DNA of 64,000 nt from the NCBI GenBank assembly GCA_021613335.1, contig JAJTWR010000341.1, positions 1,020,001-1,084,000 on the forward strand, written 5' to 3'. This DNA comes from Whitmania pigra (lineage: Eukaryota > Annelida > Clitellata > Hirudinida > Haemopidae). Of this stretch, positions 50,010 through 63,409 are shown piece after piece. How positions within the stretch are numbered: the stretch's first letter is position 1; each line of letters opens with the position of its first letter. The notes below the pieces were generated by a model. It searched no databases. It saw only the letters and a program-made list of their open reading frames with translations, and was not told the DNA's origin. The translations under genes and the position numbers were made by a program.

Positions 50010-53000
50010 TTAGCTGTTTCTGCCTCTCCGTATGAGAGGAACTTCGTCTTCTGGCTTAACAGATTCAACTTTCCCAGAGAAGGCCTTGAGTTTGTCCCAA
50101 AGTGTGTTTTTTTTTCTCACTCTAATCGCATTGAAGAATTGGAAGTCGTCACAAGTAGAGTCTTCTGAATCACTCCACGATTCAGTCGAAACCATTGAAC
50201 ATTGATTTTCCAAATGGCTCCCAATACTTGGATCATCATAGGTGGTACCATTGGAACTGTCTACATTATTCAAGTTATCTTCCTCGAGGGTCTTCTGAGT
50301 TTTGCGATCAATTGAATCCTCATTGGTTATAAGAGTATTATCTATGCAATGTCCGTGATCGTTGTTGGCATTGTTGCTCTGGTTGTCATCGTAGCCAATC
50401 TTAAAGTTCATTTCCCTAAGGTCACCGTAACTATCACTGGAATTGGTCACGCTGGCAGCGATCGGTTTTAAGAATAGTTTTCTAATCTCAGAGTCATCGT
50501 TGCTTTTCAGTGATGAATTGTCCGAGGGTGATCTATCCATGCGCGAGGTCTTCATGGAAACCAGACCCAACACTGCTGCCGCGCTTTCTGGATAACCTTC
50601 CAAAACTGAGGAAACCAGGTTTGAATCGATGGAGGCCAATTCATTTAGTAACTGCATCAATTCTTCGGGCGTATAATTAGAAAAATATTTCGCGATGTTT
50701 CTTTCTCTACGGGAATTCTTGCTTTTGTTGTTTGACTTTGTGGCTGATTCTGGTGGAGTGGAAACTGTGGAATTGCTCTTCTTGTCAAGCGATTTCAAAC
50801 TTTTGATTTCTGGTGATTTCACACTTTTGGTCTCGGTTGATTTCAAGCTTTTAATATCTGGTGATTTAAAACTTTTAGTCTCGGTTGATTTCAAACTTTT
50901 AATATCTGGTGATATCAAACTTTTAGTCTCGTCTGATATCAAACTTTTGATGTCAGGCGATTTCAAACTTGTCGAATCTGGGCTATTGAGCTGGCTTTTG
51001 GGACTATTTGGATCCTTCCCTGCTCGTTGGTCGTTCCTCATATAAACGGACTTACGTCCAACATGTCTGAGAGATTCAGCTTCTTCATCGCTAAGTACAG
51101 GTTTGGAACTCTTAGGACTTTTCGTAAAGAAAAAACTACTATTGCCGGATGCTCCTCTGCCAGTGCCTGGAATAATGTATTCCTCTGGTATTTCTTTTGT
51201 TAACGGTTTCTTTTTGGAAGATTTCGTTTTAAGCTCTGAATCTTTAGTAGAACTAGATAAAGTACTGGTTTTCACATTTTTCGAATTAGAGTTTGGATTA
51301 GGTTTAGATACACCTTTCGATGTAGCTTTAGGTGTAGCTTTTGGTGTAGTCTTAGGAGTCCGTTTAGGTGTAGTCTTAGGAGTCCGTTTAGGTGTAGTCT
51401 TAGGAGTAGGTTTAGGTGTAGTCTTAGGAGTAGGTTTAGGTGTAGTCTTAGGAGTAGGTTTAGGTGTAGTCGTAGGAGTAGGTTTAGGTGTAGGCTCGGT
51501 TTTAAGGATATCTGCAATATCTAGAACATATGAAGTTGGCGCAGAACTCTCGGTATCTATCTTCAGCCCTTTTACATCAGAAGTTGCCGCAGAACTCTCG
51601 GTATCAATCTCAAGCTCTTTTATATCTGGCACATTTGAAAGGAATCTCTCGACCATATTTTCGCTCTCAAGTTTTTCCAGTTTACGACTCAGTCGGCTTT
51701 GATTGTCTTTGGAATCCATCTTGTTTTCCGTTTGCGTCTCCATATCTAGTAGCGCATCGATGACCTCAGATTTTTTCATTTTGTCATCTTCAAATTTCTC
51801 TTTCTCGCTCGCAATCTTGGATCTGGAACGAGTCAAGATAACACCGCTAGGAACAGGGTTGACTTCATAATGTCGAGATTGACGTTGGGATCCATTGATG
51901 TCGAGACACGTGGCATTTTTCTCAGCCGGTGGCGAGCCAATTGAACGGTTGGAAAAACGGAGCTGTTGTAGTTGAGATCCGTTTTCGGGACGTGGTGCAC
52001 TTCTTTCAGCCGGTGGAGAGCCAATTGAACGATTGGAAAAACGGCGCTGCATTACTTGAGATCCGTTTTCAGGACACGGTGCACTTCTTTCGGCCGGTGG
52101 CGAGCCAACTGAACGATCTGAAAAATCTCGCTGTAGCACTTGAGATCTAATTTCAGGACAAGGTGCACTTCTCTCAGCCGGTGGCGAACCGCTAAGTCGA
52201 TGAGTAAAACCAACCTCACCTGGATAACTGAAAAAATTGGCAGGTGGTTTATCAAATATTTTTCCAGGAATTGAAGAACTGTGCTCAGAACCAGAAGGAG
52301 GCTGAGTGATGTAGTGCATTTTGACCTGGTTTAGATCAGGGCATTGGGTGCTTCTCTGAACTTCAGGCTTAATCTGTTCGCAAGGATAGGGGGTACTTGC
52401 CATCACTGGACTCATGGACTGAATTGGCGTCTCAAGATTTGGACTAGGAAGGTTTAACTGGGGTCTCTGGATGATAGAAGACGAGAAGGATTCAGGACAT
52501 GGCATGCTTCTAAGCGGCGGACATGGAGTCGGATAGCCTGTGGATCTCTGTGCTGGAAACGACTGAAAGCTGCTGTACTTGGGATGCTGCGTCTCACATT
52601 CTTTAGAAAAATGTTGACTGGTGGAACACTCTTTACTCGAAGAAAGGTGTGATACACTGAGCTGAATGGTTCTTTGAGTATTTGAATTATCCACCAGAGT
52701 GCAGGTGCATTCGCAAACGGGGGCCTTCACATCGCTAATAGCACTTTTACCATCGTTATACATGCCAGTACCGACTGGTTTTCTGGGTACACAAGGTTGG
52801 CACAATCCACTCTGTTTAGAAACATTCTGAGACTTTTTAAATTCACAACAATCGCATATCCTCGACAGACTGTCATCATGAGCAGCAACATCAGGACGAA
52901 GATCAGGCCTGCACGAGAGAGATCCCTGCTGGGTAAAGGTTACGCTTTTGTCTCTGGCATTTGGAATTTCCTTAGGTTCTACCAGTGTCGGAAATGCCAT

Positions 53001-55136
53001 CCCAGTACCGCTAATGGCACTTTTCCATTCTCTATATACATCGGTATAGCATGGTTTTCTGGGTACACAAGGTTCGCTCAACCAACCCCGTTCAGAAATA
53101 ATTTGAGACTTTTTCAGTCCACAGCAATCACAAACCTTCATCTGGCTGTTATCGAGCGCTGCAATATCAGAACGAACATCGGGCCTGCAAGTAAGGGATT
53201 CTTGCTGGGCAAAAGTTACGCTTTTATCTTTGCCGTTTGAGCAAGGTTCTACTTTATTCACTGCCGGAAATGCCATGCCAGTACCGCTAATGGCACTTTT
53301 CCATTCCCTATATACGCCGATATCGCATGGTTTTCTGGGTACACACGGTTCACTCAACCAATCCCGTTCAGAAATAATTTGAGACTTTTTCAGTCCACAG
53401 CAATCACAAACCTTCATCTGGCTGTTATCGAGCGCTGCAATATCAGAACGAACATCGGGCCTGCAAGTAAGGGATTCTTGCTGGGCAAAAGTTACGCTTT
53501 TATCTTTGCCGTTTGAGCAAGGTTCTACTTTATTCACTGCCGGAAATGCCATGCCAGTACCGCTAATGGCACTTTTCCATTCCCTATATACACCGATATC
53601 GCATGGTTTTCTGGGTACACAAGGTTCACTCAACCAATCCCGTTCAGAAATAATTTGAGACTTTTTCAGTCCACAGCAATCACAAACCTTCATCTGGCTG
53701 TTATCGAGCGCTGCAATATCAGAACGAACATCGGGCCTGCAAGTAAGAGATTTTTGCTGGGCAAAGGTTACGCTTTTATCTTTGCCATTTGAACAAGGTT
53801 CTACTTTATTCACTGCCGGAAATGCCATACCAGTACCGCTAATGGCACTTTTCCATTCCCTATATACGCCGATATCGCATGGTTTTCTGGGTACACAAGG
53901 TTCACTCAACCAACTTCGTTTAGAAGCAATTTGAGACTTTTTCAGTCCACAGTAATCACAAACCTTCGTTCGGCTGGCATCTTGAGCTGCAATATCAGAA
54001 CAAACATCGGGCCTGCAAGTAAGGGATTCTTGCTGGGCAAAGGTTACGCTTTTATCTTTGCCGTTTGAGCAAGGTTCTACTTTGACCCGTGTCGGCAAAG
54101 CCATCCCAGTACTGCTAATGGTACTTTTCCCATCGCTATATAAGTCGGTATCGCATGGTTTTCTGGGCATACCAGTTTCGCTCAATGAACTTCGTTCAGA
54201 AGCAATTTGAGACTTTTTCAGTCCACAGCAATCACAAACCTTCGTCTGGCTGTCCTCTTGAGCTGCAATATCAGAACGAACATCGGTCCTGCAAGTAAGG
54301 GATTCTTGCTGGGCAAAGGTTACGCTTTTATCTTTGCCATTTGAGCAAGGTTCTACTTTGACCCGTGTCGGCAAAGCCATCCCAGTACCGCTAATGGTAC
54401 TTTTCCCATCGCTATATAAGTCGGTATCGCATGGTTTTCTGGGCACACTAGGTTCGCCCAACCAACTTTGTTCACATACCTTCGACTGGCTGTCATCGTG
54501 AACAGTAATGTAAGAACGATCATCAGGCCTGCTTAAGGGAGATTTCTGCTCGACAAAGAGTACGCTTCTGTCTTTGAATTGCGAGCTTTCCTTAGGTTCT
54601 ACTTTAACCAGTGCCGGCGATATTATCCCAGTACAACTAATAGGAACGCCAAATGACTCCGCAGGTAGACCTTGAGGAAGACAGGTACAAGTAATGTTAA
54701 GGCTGATTGGTGATTGGCGTTCCTCCTTGAATTTCAGAGAAACAGTTTCTGGAATGGCCATTGGCTGAGGCCATTTCAGAGGAGGTGCTTCTGAAATTGC
54801 CACTGGCATTGGCAACGTTTTAGGGCCACTTTTATCCTGAGAACAAGCAACTTCAAACTGAACCTGGCTTTTGTTATTTTTATCTGCAAGGGAAGAGTAA
54901 TTCTTCTTAAGTTCTATGGTGGGTGTAGGATTTTTTTGTGGTGATTGAGCTGCTTCTGTTTTAGATTCAGCCTCTTTTTTAATTTGGTTCTTCTTTTTTT
55001 TCTTTTCCACAACTTTTTTACGAGTTGGAGGCAGATCGCCAACCTTGCTGCTTGAAATCTGAGGTGGAGAGGTTGGAGATGGACACCTGTAACTGAAGAC
55101 ATCGTTTGGAATGATCACGTGTTCTTCTTTCGGTCT
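50010..55136 (-). CDS. Giant repetitive exon, probable cytoplasmic tail of the lectin/EGF receptor
   Basis: A single exon of about 1,708 codons, acceptor ttttgcag at 55137. From the N-terminus: [13 protein letters not shown] and a lysine-rich stretch; seven repeats of 92 residues (the first degenerate) with the core [13 protein letters not shown] and [12 protein letters not shown]; four repeats near [12 protein letters not shown]; a (TPKPTPKT)n run; [13 protein letters not shown] repeats; and an acidic C-terminal part ending [11 protein letters not shown]. No recognised catalytic domain. The CxxC-like cysteines recur in register and could bind metal, which is a guess. Joining to the membrane-span exon (CG, then A, across donor gttgga at 55367) gives FSTERPKEEH in frame. 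If that junction is wrong this is a separate gene lacking a start, since no ATG opens the frame near its 5' end. Confidence 0.8.
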   Translation of the reverse strand, partial: RPKEEHVIIPNDVFSYRCPSPTSPPQISSSKVGDLPPTRKKVVEKKKKKNQIKKEAESKTEAAQSPQKNPTPTIELKKNYSSLADKNNKSQVQFEVACSQDKSGPKTLPMPVAISEAPPLKWPQPMAIPETVSLKFKEERQSPISLNITCTCLPQGLPAESFGVPISCTGIISPALVKVEPKESSQFKDRSVLFVEQKSPLSRPDDRSYITVHDDSQSKVCEQSWLGEPSVPRKPCDTDLYSDGKSTISGTGMALPTRVKVEPCSNGKDKSVTFAQQESLTCRTDVRSDIAAQEDSQTKVCDCCGLKKSQIASERSSLSETGMPRKPCDTDLYSDGKSTISSTGMALPTRVKVEPCSNGKDKSVTFAQQESLTCRPDVCSDIAAQDASRTKVCDYCGLKKSQIASKRSWLSEPCVPRKPCDIGVYREWKSAISGTGMAFPAVNKVEPCSNGKDKSVTFAQQKSLTCRPDVRSDIAALDNSQMKVCDCCGLKKSQIISERDWLSEPCVPRKPCDIGVYREWKSAISGTGMAFPAVNKVEPCSNGKDKSVTFAQQESLTCRPDVRSDIAALDNSQMKVCDCCGLKKSQIISERDWLSEPCVPRKPCDIGVYREWKSAISGTGMAFPAVNKVEPCSNGKDKSVTFAQQESLTCRPDVRSDIAALDNSQMKVCDCCGLKKSQIISERGWLSEPCVPRKPCYTDVYREWKSAISGTGMAFPTLVEPKEIPNARDKSVTFTQQGSLSCRPDLRPDVAAHDDSLSRICDCCEFKKSQNVSKQSGLCQPCVPRKPVGTGMYNDGKSAISDVKAPVCECTCTLVDNSNTQRTIQLSVSHLSSSKECSTSQHFSKECETQHPKYSSFQSFPAQRSTGYPTPCPPLRSMPCPESFSSSIIQRPQLNLPSPNLETPIQSMSPVMASTPYPCEQIKPEVQRSTQCPDLNQVKMHYITQPPSGSEHSSSIPGKIFDKPPANFFSYPGEVGFTHRLSGSPPAERSAPCPEIRSQVLQRDFSDRSVGSPPAERSAPCPENGSQVMQRRFSNRSIGSPPAERSAPRPENGSQLQQLRFSNRSIGSPPAEKNATCLDINGSQRQSRHYEVNPVPSGVILTRSRSKIASEKEKFEDDKMKKSEVIDALLDMETQTENKMDSKDNQSRLSRKLEKLESENMVERFLSNVPDIKELEIDTESSAATSDVKGLKIDTESSAPTSYVLDIADILKTEPTPKPTPTTTPKPTPKTTPKPTPKTTPKPTPKTTPKRTPKTTPKRTPKTTPKATPKATSKGVSKPNPNSNSKNVKTSTLSSSTKDSELKTKSSKKKPLTKEIPEEYIIPGTGRGASGNSSFFFTKSPKSSKPVLSDEEAESLRHVGRKSVYMRNDQRAGKDPNSPKSQLNSPDSTSLKSPDIKSLISDETKSLISPDIKSLKSTETKSFKSPDIKSLKSTETKSVKSPEIKSLKSLDKKSNSTVSTPPESATKSNNKSKNSRRERNIAKYFSNYTPEELMQLLNELASIDSNLVSSVLEGYPESAAAVLGLVSMKTSRMDRSPSDNSSLKSNDDSEIRKLFLKPIAASVTNSSDSYGDLREMNFKIGYDDNQSNNANNDHGHCIDNTLITNEDSIDRKTQKTLEEDNLNNVDSSNGTTYDDPSIGSHLENQCSMVSTESWSDSEDSTCDDFQFFNAIRVRKKNTLWDKLKAFSGKVESVKPEDEVPLIRRGRNS

Positions 55137-55367
55137 GCAAAATATTAACCTCTGTTTTGTCTAAAAATGTTTCTAAACTTTATAAGTATTGAAAATCAAG
55201 TACAGACATGGTAAGTAAATCTAACAATATTCATATAATTTAGACTTTGAGAAAAATGGTCAATTAATTAATTTATTTATTGCAAATCAAACATTAAATT
55301 CATCAACTGATTAGAAGATCAAATTGGTTAAAAATTATTCATCTTTTATTATCAAAGATCCTCCAAC

Positions 55368-58300
55368 CGTTCAGTACTGAAGCAGGCTCTTTGTGAAACA
55401 TATAATACGAAGAGCAGAGAATAGAAGATGGCCAGTGCCACTGCTATGACGATGCATATTGATTTGACGAGAATGGAATTAATTTCTTCATCTGTATTGT
55501 ATAAGGTTGTAGCAGGTTTTAAGTTATTATTTTCTTAAAGTCATAAAATAAATAATATTAAATAATATTAAATAATATTAATACAGTCGAATCCGGTTAT
55601 GTCGCCGACCTAGGCGGTTCCACCTCAAAGTCGGCGATTAGTCAAGGGGTCGAGATATCTGTTGTAAAGTGGCGAATTTAACACTCTTTTGTGCTCGAAA
55701 TGTTATATTTTGGAGACATAAAAGCATCGACATAAACTGATGAGAAAATGATAAGACAAAGAGGGAATTTGGCGATTCCACTTCAAAAGCGTCGACTTAA
55801 TAGGGTTGGCGAGTTAAACGAGGTCGAGATAAGTGGGTTACAATGTAATAACAATGTAAAAATTATTAACATACTAAAAATTAAAATAATAACAAATAAA
55901 AAAATAATAATTAAAAAGTAAAAATTAAAATAAATCTCACGATTACTCGCCTCTAAATGATCCTTTAAATGAAGTTATAACTTCGAACGAATCACTGATT
56001 GTGCACAGTTTTCCAGCAAATCCAGGTCTGCACTTGCATATGAAGGATCCTTTTTTCTGGTCCTGGAGTTAACAGGGGACATTGAATGGTATTTTGATGT
56101 TTTAAACGTTTACGTTTGAGGTAAATGGATATGGTATATTTTTTGTAGTAGCGCTACTCATTAAGTCAAAAAGAAGTGGTACATACATTGGTCTTCTTAA
56201 ACCACTAAATAAATCTTAAGTTATAGTATAACCACTAGACATTTTAACCTCTTAGTTATTTACCACTCCATCTCTACTCACCACAAAGCAGGTCCCACCA
56301 TTGGCACATGGATTGTGGTCACATTTAGGAGACATTTCATCTGAGCTCAAACTGGCTGGTATAGGCAAAAGCATGGGTTCATGATGCAGAAAAGACTTAT
56401 TGTAAGTTTGCAAAAGTGCTTGGGCTGCTGGAACTTTGGCCGACATTTGGTCAGAGGGCTTCGGGACTGGGTAAACAGGAACTTGGATGACTGGACCTCT
56501 CGTCGGAGTTGTCACGAGCAGTTTGGAAACTTTTTTGGTTGTTAACTTAGTCAACTTAGGCACCGGTTTCATTAACTCTCCATCAACAGGACGATTTGAG
56601 ATGCGTTCACGGACGATATCCTTGTCAGCGACTTTGTTCAAAACGTCCATCACTTTGTTCACGGCTGTGATGATCGCGAGGTTTTCGTTGTTGCCTTGGA
56701 GGGTCGTTTCAGACCGATGTACCGGCCGAGGTGGCATTCGTGGTTCTTTGAGAGAACCGAAAATCGGAAGGTCGGAGTTTGTCCTTTGACAGCCAACATT
56801 TCTCAATTCAAAAGGACAGAGGCAAAAGTAACTGTCTCCACCTTCGGTTGGAATGCACTGAGCAGTTTCGATGCAAGGGTTGCTGGAACAAGCATTGGAG
56901 GACTTAAGTTTTTTGCAGCTCTTCTCCAGAGAGGAAGAACAATGACAGGTAAACCTCTGATGGGTAGAGTTATGGCCAGCCCTGGGCCATGTCAAGATAG
57001 AATTTCAACAGTATGAGTTATTAAGATTACCGATAGTAGTTTATTTTGGTGCTATCATCTTATTGGTGACTTACATGCAGTATCTTCCTCCATAGAAACA
57101 AGGCTCCCTCCTGCATTTTGGCAAATTGAGAAACTTTTCACAGTTAGCTCCTTCAGTTCCTGGCGGACAGATGCAGATAGTTCTTGTCAGCAGATCGACA
57201 CATGTTCCACCGTGTTGGCACTGATTATTCAAGCACTGCGTGGATCTGTGCTGACAATCGCGACCATGAAAGCCGAAGGGGCATTGACATTCTGGTTTCC
57301 TTTTCTTTCCTTGGGATTGATAGACAATTGAACATGACATGACGGTCAATAATCTACATCTTTGTCTTGACGGCCGTCTTAAAGTTATAAGTTAGTTAAC
57401 ATAGATTATGAGCAAATGATGATGGCCTAATGAAACCTCACTCGTTTTTCTGACTCCAAGCCAAGACTCAAGTCCGACAGAGATAGGCCTGCCAACAATA
57501 ACAACTAATCAACCTCAGCTCAATTGAAAATTACAGACTTACTTAAATTCGCTGTTTGTATCCAGAAGGCAAATGCAGTTGAAGCTATTTCTGTTCGCTT
57601 TACATTGATTGGACTTGACCAAAGTGTCAAAGCAGGACTTTCTTTGGCAGGGATCAGTCGTGAGAGAACATCGAGGTCTCTGAATGCCAACAAAGCACTG
57701 ACAACTGGTCAGGATTTTTTTGGCTGTACAGCTGGACTTACTGGTAGCTATGAATTTTGGTAAACTTTTATCTTGGCTGCTAAGCAGATAATCTGACAAC
57801 TCGCTACCTAATCGTTTCTCCATCTTTATATTTGTCTCCTGGAGTTTCAGATCATCACTTCCATTGGATGAATGCGGTTCCGGAAAATCCACAAACCAAT
57901 CATCGGAATTCGGAATCAAAGGAATGGTAACATAAAGGAGCGCTTGACTGGACTGATCTTCTGAGTGTTTTATCATATTTTCATCTGTTTTCATGACTGG
58001 AGGTATTTCTTGGTCTTCTTTGAAATTGATTACTTCCTGTTCGAAGTAATTTGAGTTCAAATCGTCATCTTTTATCGATGCTTCAGTTTCAGGTGGTAGA
58101 ACTTCATCAACAGTTACCATTAAAGTGTTTAGATCTACAGTTGCAGATGAAGATTTCAAGGGAAAAGGAACGAAGTAATAGTTGCATTTTCCATTTCTGC
58201 AGAAGTTCTCTACAGTTTCAAAATGACTTTGTTTTTGGAGGATGACTTTTGGGTAATGTTGCCTCAGGAGAGGAATGACCAGTTTCTCCTCCACCTCACT

Positions 58301-60581
58301 AATCATTCCATCACTTACAAGATCTGAATGAAAATTGGAATCAATATTCCAATAACCTAGGTTTGCTTCCAAAGTACCACTGTGTAAATTCAATGTAATT
58401 TTGGCACATTGAACATCATTTTTACCCTCGCACATAATCATTTTACGATTGAGTTCATCAGAGGGGTCATAGTCGTCAGAGTCAAATGTCTTTCTAGTGA
58501 CGCAGTTCAGCGTGACACTGGTCGGACTTTCCGTATTGCACACATCGTTTTGGAAGTCAATCTCTTTTAGCAAAATTTCGCATCTTGATTTTCCAGAGCA
58601 TCGTTCTTTCAACCTCAGTGCAACCCTGACAACGCTGGGACAAAGTTTGTGGTAGCGTATGGACTTGGTGATTTTAAGAGATACCTCGATTACTTCGTCA
58701 TTCGGACAATGGATTCGTTGAATTTGATTCTTGTGGATGAGTTGACAAGTGTAACGAATAAGTGTGTAGTGAAGGTCCAAGCAGTGCTTTTGGATTTTTG
58801 TAATTATCCGTCTATCCACTTTGCATATCGCCTTATTCCTACATTTTTTCTTAAGAATCTGTTTCAGATAAGCCAGGAAGTGACACACACCTGAATGTAT
58901 GCGATGACCTGATTTATCTAGAGCATCAACGGATATACCTCTGATGGAGCGCTGACCGTAACATTTTATCTCATACTCATGGGGAGCATCGTAGCTTCTG
59001 TGATGACAAGAGACTTTTAATCTCAATCCATCGGCGTCGCAAGCGCGGTGAATTGGAAACGTGATGTCCTGTTCATCGAAGTGACAAAAGTGGTTGTAAT
59101 TGCAGGTGGATTGAATGACGTTCCGGATGACATGGAAATGGGGACAATCCACATCTCGAGACGTCACAACTTCGAATCCCAATTCGTTTGCTAGCTCCAC
59201 GCTTTCTATTTCCATCTCCAATTCTCCAAGACACCATAGACCGAGATATGGAGATTGGGTAGGCGATATGGGTTGGCCACTACCCTTGCACTCATATCTC
59301 ACTAGCAATTGAGTAAGAGGACATAATTTCGTGACCTCTGATATCACGTCACCGTGAACCGAGCAAGTCGACCGGTTGGTGCAAAGTCTTTCCAGAGCTT
59401 CGTGGAAAATGCGAACGGCTGGGCACTTATTGTAAAAGTCGTTTAAGTGTTCTTCGGCCAACGTGTCGTCAGCATTTTCGATGGATTTTATGCGAATGGC
59501 CAGTCGGTCCCTACACTCTAAATTTAAATTCTCTGCAAGGCTTCTTTTATTTTTTATCCCTTGCGTATGGGATTCCATGACGGAACAAACGACATGGAAA
59601 GGAAATATGTGAAAGACATTACTGATAACACTCTGGCATTCTTCATTGCTGTTCTCAATGATTCTATCGTCAAAAGAGCAGCGATTCTTGCCCAAACACG
59701 ACTTCAAGTAATTCAAAGTATTTAAAATATGAGGACAGAGCCTGATGTCTTCATCTGTAGTATTACTTTCTTTTAAAATAATATTGAAGTCATCGTATAT
59801 CATTGCCATATTTAAAGTTTTACATAATAAAGATTTTGAGTACATCGACGGCGTGTTTATATAACTTCCATTATCTTCGAAAAGACAAATCATACGCAAG
59901 CTCCATAATTTGCCATCGACATCACAAATGGGCAACTCCTTGAAACCGGTAACTAGATCAAGTTGACAGCTATTCTTGCCGGAGCACTTCTTTGATACTT
60001 CGATAAATGTTTGACGGCCAAAGCATCTTGAATCAGTAATTTTCCTCGCTTTTAAAAATACTTTAAAGACATTTTTCGGTGGACAAGTGTATTGGAATAC
60101 AACAAATTCCTTAATGTGAGCTTCCGTTTCTGCGCCTCCTGGAAGCAAGTATACATTTTAATAAGTAATGCTAGTGATAAAGAATCTATAAGATCTTTAT
60201 CTACAAAGAATCTACATAGAAGCGTACTATAGCGGAATGATGCCACGCTTACATAATAATACAAAATCTATTACAAAATAATATTAAAAATGTAAAGTTT
60301 TTTATCTTCAACCTGACATTGGTATGCAGGTGTAGTTGAGGGTTCCATGACCGACTTCTGCACAACCCTCATTCTTTGGATAGCTCCATTCTGACACTTT
60401 AATCCTACATTCTGATTTTCCTATACATCTAATCCGAATGAGTTCTACTAGATTTGATGCTTCGAAACATTTAGAAACATTGACATTTTCTCCGCTAGAT
60501 GATTTATAAGTGATTTCAATACGGTGAATAAATCTGTTTAATCCACATTTGATATCTGAAAATTCATACTGGACTGAACGT
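55368..60581 (-). CDS. Lectin-like/EGF transmembrane receptor, ectodomain and membrane exons
   Basis: Exons seen: 60313-60581, 57543-60138, about 57442-57488, about 57075 to 57320-57360, 56282-56981, 55948 (or about 56006)-56062, 55368 to about 55537. The first two encode about seven cysteine-rich modules of the SUEL/galactose-binding lectin style (CSGKNSCQLDL, CLGKNRCSF, CSGKSRCEILL mark the repeated core). A SEA-like stretch follows, then EGF modules (PECQCPFGFHGRDCQ, GGTCVDLLTRTICICPPG, CANGGTCFV joined to DQKKGSFICKC). A membrane span follows (SICIVIAVALAIFYSLLFVL). The signal peptide and ATG are not resolved: a hydrophobic run lies at about 60630-60720 without an in-frame ATG. Two junctions, near 57400 and 55540, have more than one possible phase. 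Likely a cell-surface adhesion or carbohydrate-binding receptor; ligand unknown. Confidence 0.75.
55584..55845. mobile_element. pogo/Tc1-like MITE
   Basis: 262 bp, flanked by TA on both sides. The left end CAGTCGAATCCGGTTATGTC and the complement of the right end, CATTGTAACCCACTTATCTC, are similar inverted termini. No coding capacity. Lies in an intron of the receptor gene. Confidence 0.6.
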
Positions 60582-60979
60582 CTGGAAAAATCAGATGTAA
60601 TCAAACTTACTCGTAGATTTATCTTCAAGAGTAAAAAATGGAAACATTATTATCAAAGCTGAAATAAAAATATCCGCAGTGATTATAATCGCTTTGACAA
60701 ATGCGTTAAAAAATATCAATATAAACCTTGCCACTAACCAAGTAGAACTTCAACTATTATCGAAAAAAGCATCGCAAACAAAGCTCGGGTAAATAAACAA
60801 ACGTGAAAACGCTCTTTAAAATCTATGATACCGCTTTAACAATAATTTTAATGAAAATGTTTTTTTATGCATGGAAATTATTAAAATATATGCTAAATGC
60901 AAAATGTATTATTATTATTATTGATTTTTAATGCTATTTAAATATGATCTTTAGAGCAGACGACAAGCGTACGATCATT
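60582..60979. promoter_or_regulatory. Divergent promoter region, receptor and kinase
   Basis: About 400 bases separate the first resolved receptor exon (minus) from the kinase ATG (plus). The unresolved receptor start probably lies here too. No TATA box is evident. Confidence 0.45.
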
Positions 60980-63358
60980 ATGCTAAGTATTGGTGAATAC
61001 AATCTCATTTCTTCGCTCGATTATGTCAGGAAAGGTGGTGGGGTTGGTTATTTTATTTCAATAACATCTTAGAATGTAACATTTAAGAACCTAAAGTTTA
61101 AATGTGATCAGGTGGTTCTAGTAAAGAGCTCAAGAGATAGCAAGGAATACGTACTCAAGATAATAAATAAACATCATAGTTTTAATGAAAAAGAAATTTA
61201 CGAAACGATTAATGAAGGAGGCTCTCCATTTATCGCAAAATATCATGGTGCCTTCCAAACACGAGTTAATATTTTACTCAGCATCATTTCATTAAGTGCA
61301 AGTTATCAAATAGCTAATTGTTTTAAAACATTTGACAAGGAATTTTTGTTATACAGGGACATTTATGTTTGATAATCGAATACGTGCCTGGCATGACCTT
61401 GGATGAAATATTGAAAGCTTTTGGTAGACTCACAAAACCTAGGTCGATATTTTACACTGCCTGCATGTTATCAGCTCTAGAATTTCTCCATTCTAAGTGC
61501 ATTGTGCATAGGTTATACTAATACATTACATCAGTAGGCTATGTCTCACATTGCAGCTATTTTTAGGGATATTAATCTTAACAACGTGATCCTTGCAAGA
61601 GATGGTTATGTTAAGTTATTTGACTTTGGGTTTTCTTATCAAAAGAAAAATATATCTTTGGATCTGGTGCTGAACGACATCAAGGAGCTTGGGTTCTGTC
61701 TTTACTGTATGTTAACTGGGAAGGTAAGCATGTGATGTAAGCATCAACAAAGAATTTCATCCAGCACTTTCCACAAACTTTAGACTTGCTTTAGCTTTGA
61801 AGATATGGAAGATCTTTCTGATGTGGATGAGCTGGCCAAAGAATTCTTAAAATATGTAGGTTCTTAAAGTATTGCATTGCTGCAAATTTAGTTAATGGCT
61901 TCCTTAGATTTTTGAATTTAAAGGTGGACATAGTATTGAGATCGAGTATAGAACTTTAAAAGATCAGCGTTATTTCGAGGTTATTTAGCACTTTGATTAA
62001 TTCATTTATTTATTGAATAGAATTGGATGTCAAATGAGTCTGAAGTATCTATTTGTAGAGCATTATTCAATCTTTGACCAATGACGGCCAAAATAACAGA
62101 CAAAATATGATACCCATTTGTTTCAATAATTTTCTTCTAGGGTATAGACTGGGAAGATCTCATAAATAAAAAAATTACTCCACCGGAACCTCTTACTCTC
62201 GAGGTCAAGCATCTCGACTCGCCAAATGAAATATGGGAGGAGGTTAATGATGCTACGGAGGTGAGTGCCGAGTGCAATCAGTTTGCCTCCCTGCCTCTGA
62301 TGGAATGTAGAATTGAGAAAGAACTTAGTGAGTCAGGCATTTAAAGTTTACTTCAACAACACAATACAATGGCTAGACAATCAACGTATCTGTGAAAGCA
62401 TATCAAAGTGTATCAATCAAATTGGTTGGAGAAAAAAAGCTTGACATGACCATTTTAAAATGAAATTGAAAGATTGAGATACAAAGTAATGGAGTACTCA
62501 AAATTCAAGACAACATTTTTAGAATTCGTTTCTCATTAAAAGTTCATGTCAATAAACTCATTCCAACTAATGCTTCAAGCAATGCTCATCATCTCAAAAG
62601 TAGATCGAAACAGATAACAAAACAAAGAGAGATAAAAAATCATGTTAGGACCAAGTTAGCATAACTATTATTACTATTCTTATGCATTGTCGTATGTTGC
62701 AAACGTAGGGGACAGTATGTGGAGAGTATGTTCAAGATCACAGATTATCTTTTTCATTTTGATAGAAACAATAGTCAAAGCTTTTAATACAATACAACAG
62801 AATACAGAAAGTCGAATGGAGTAATTGTGCAGTCTCAACAAATGATCTAATAATACGCAGTGGTCACATTTAGCAGGATGTGATGCACCAATAAACCAAA
62901 TGAAAGTGAAAAGCAAACATTTAGCACCAACTAAATTTAACAGTTCTAGGGAGGAAATTTTCTATGATAATGTTAATGGCAGCAGTTAGTTATAAAGAGA
63001 AAATTCAATAAATTTTATTTTTTTTTTTTTTACAAATTTACACATTGACCGAGCAAATTTCCAACAAGTTGTTAATGTGGGCTGATCGAAAACAAATTTA
63101 AATCTCATAAATCATAATGGCCTAATTTCATCTCCTGTGCCAGAGAAGAAATCTTTAAAGAAAAGGAAGCATAAGGGAATGTCAAGATCAACAAGAAAGC
63201 ATGCTAGGGAAAGATCTGTGTTGGCCTACACCAGTCACAAGACAAATATCTTCCCTAATACTCTCTTAAAATATATCCTCTACATTACATTAAGAGTTGA
63301 ATACATCTTAATTGTTATTATTATCATTACTAATTTCCTTTATAAAAGCTTGCTTTGA
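60980..63358 (+). CDS. AGC-like protein kinase lacking the activation loop
   Basis: Exons 60980-61042, 61112-61264, 61357-61511, 61567-61723, 61784-61855, 61908-61979, 62141-62327, 63144-63358; 1074 bases in frame, 357 aa. N-lobe: IGEYNLISSLDYVRKGGG then VVLVKSS, and the lysine in YVLKIINK. Hinge LIIEYVPGMTL. The catalytic loop reads HRDINLNN, so the usual lysine after HRD is asparagine. DFGFS is present. After it only about 12 residues precede NDIKELGFCLYCMLTGK, so the T-loop and APE motif are gone within one exon. The AGC-type tail GIDWEDLINKKITPPEPL remains. The last exon is very basic (KKKSLKKRKHKG) and ends in a hydrophobic stretch that could anchor it. The ATG at 60980 gives a minimal N-terminus. 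Possibly a pseudokinase. Confidence 0.8.
62328..63143 (+). other. Last intron of the kinase gene
   Basis: 816 bases, AT-rich, donor gtgagt, acceptor gtgccag. No exon or repeat recognised. Confidence 0.6.
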
Positions 63359-63403
63359 ATCTGAAATGGTTCCAAAATGATGCAGGTGAATCTCGGGATA
63401 AAT

Positions 63404-63409
63404 AATAAA
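63404..63409 (+). promoter_or_regulatory. Candidate kinase poly(A) signal
   Basis: AATAAA 46 bases after the kinase stop codon at 63356-63358. Confidence 0.5.

Noticed and set aside
51103..51702. 199-codon plus-strand frame rich in [10 protein letters not shown]
   Set aside because: It is the antisense of the TPKPTPKT repeats in the large minus-strand exon.
52797..53240. 147-codon plus-strand frame
   Set aside because: Antisense shadow of the 92-residue repeats.
60582..60610. 29-base intron near the receptor start
   Set aside because: Too short for splicing and its phase does not fit. It is more likely the end of a longer unresolved first intron.
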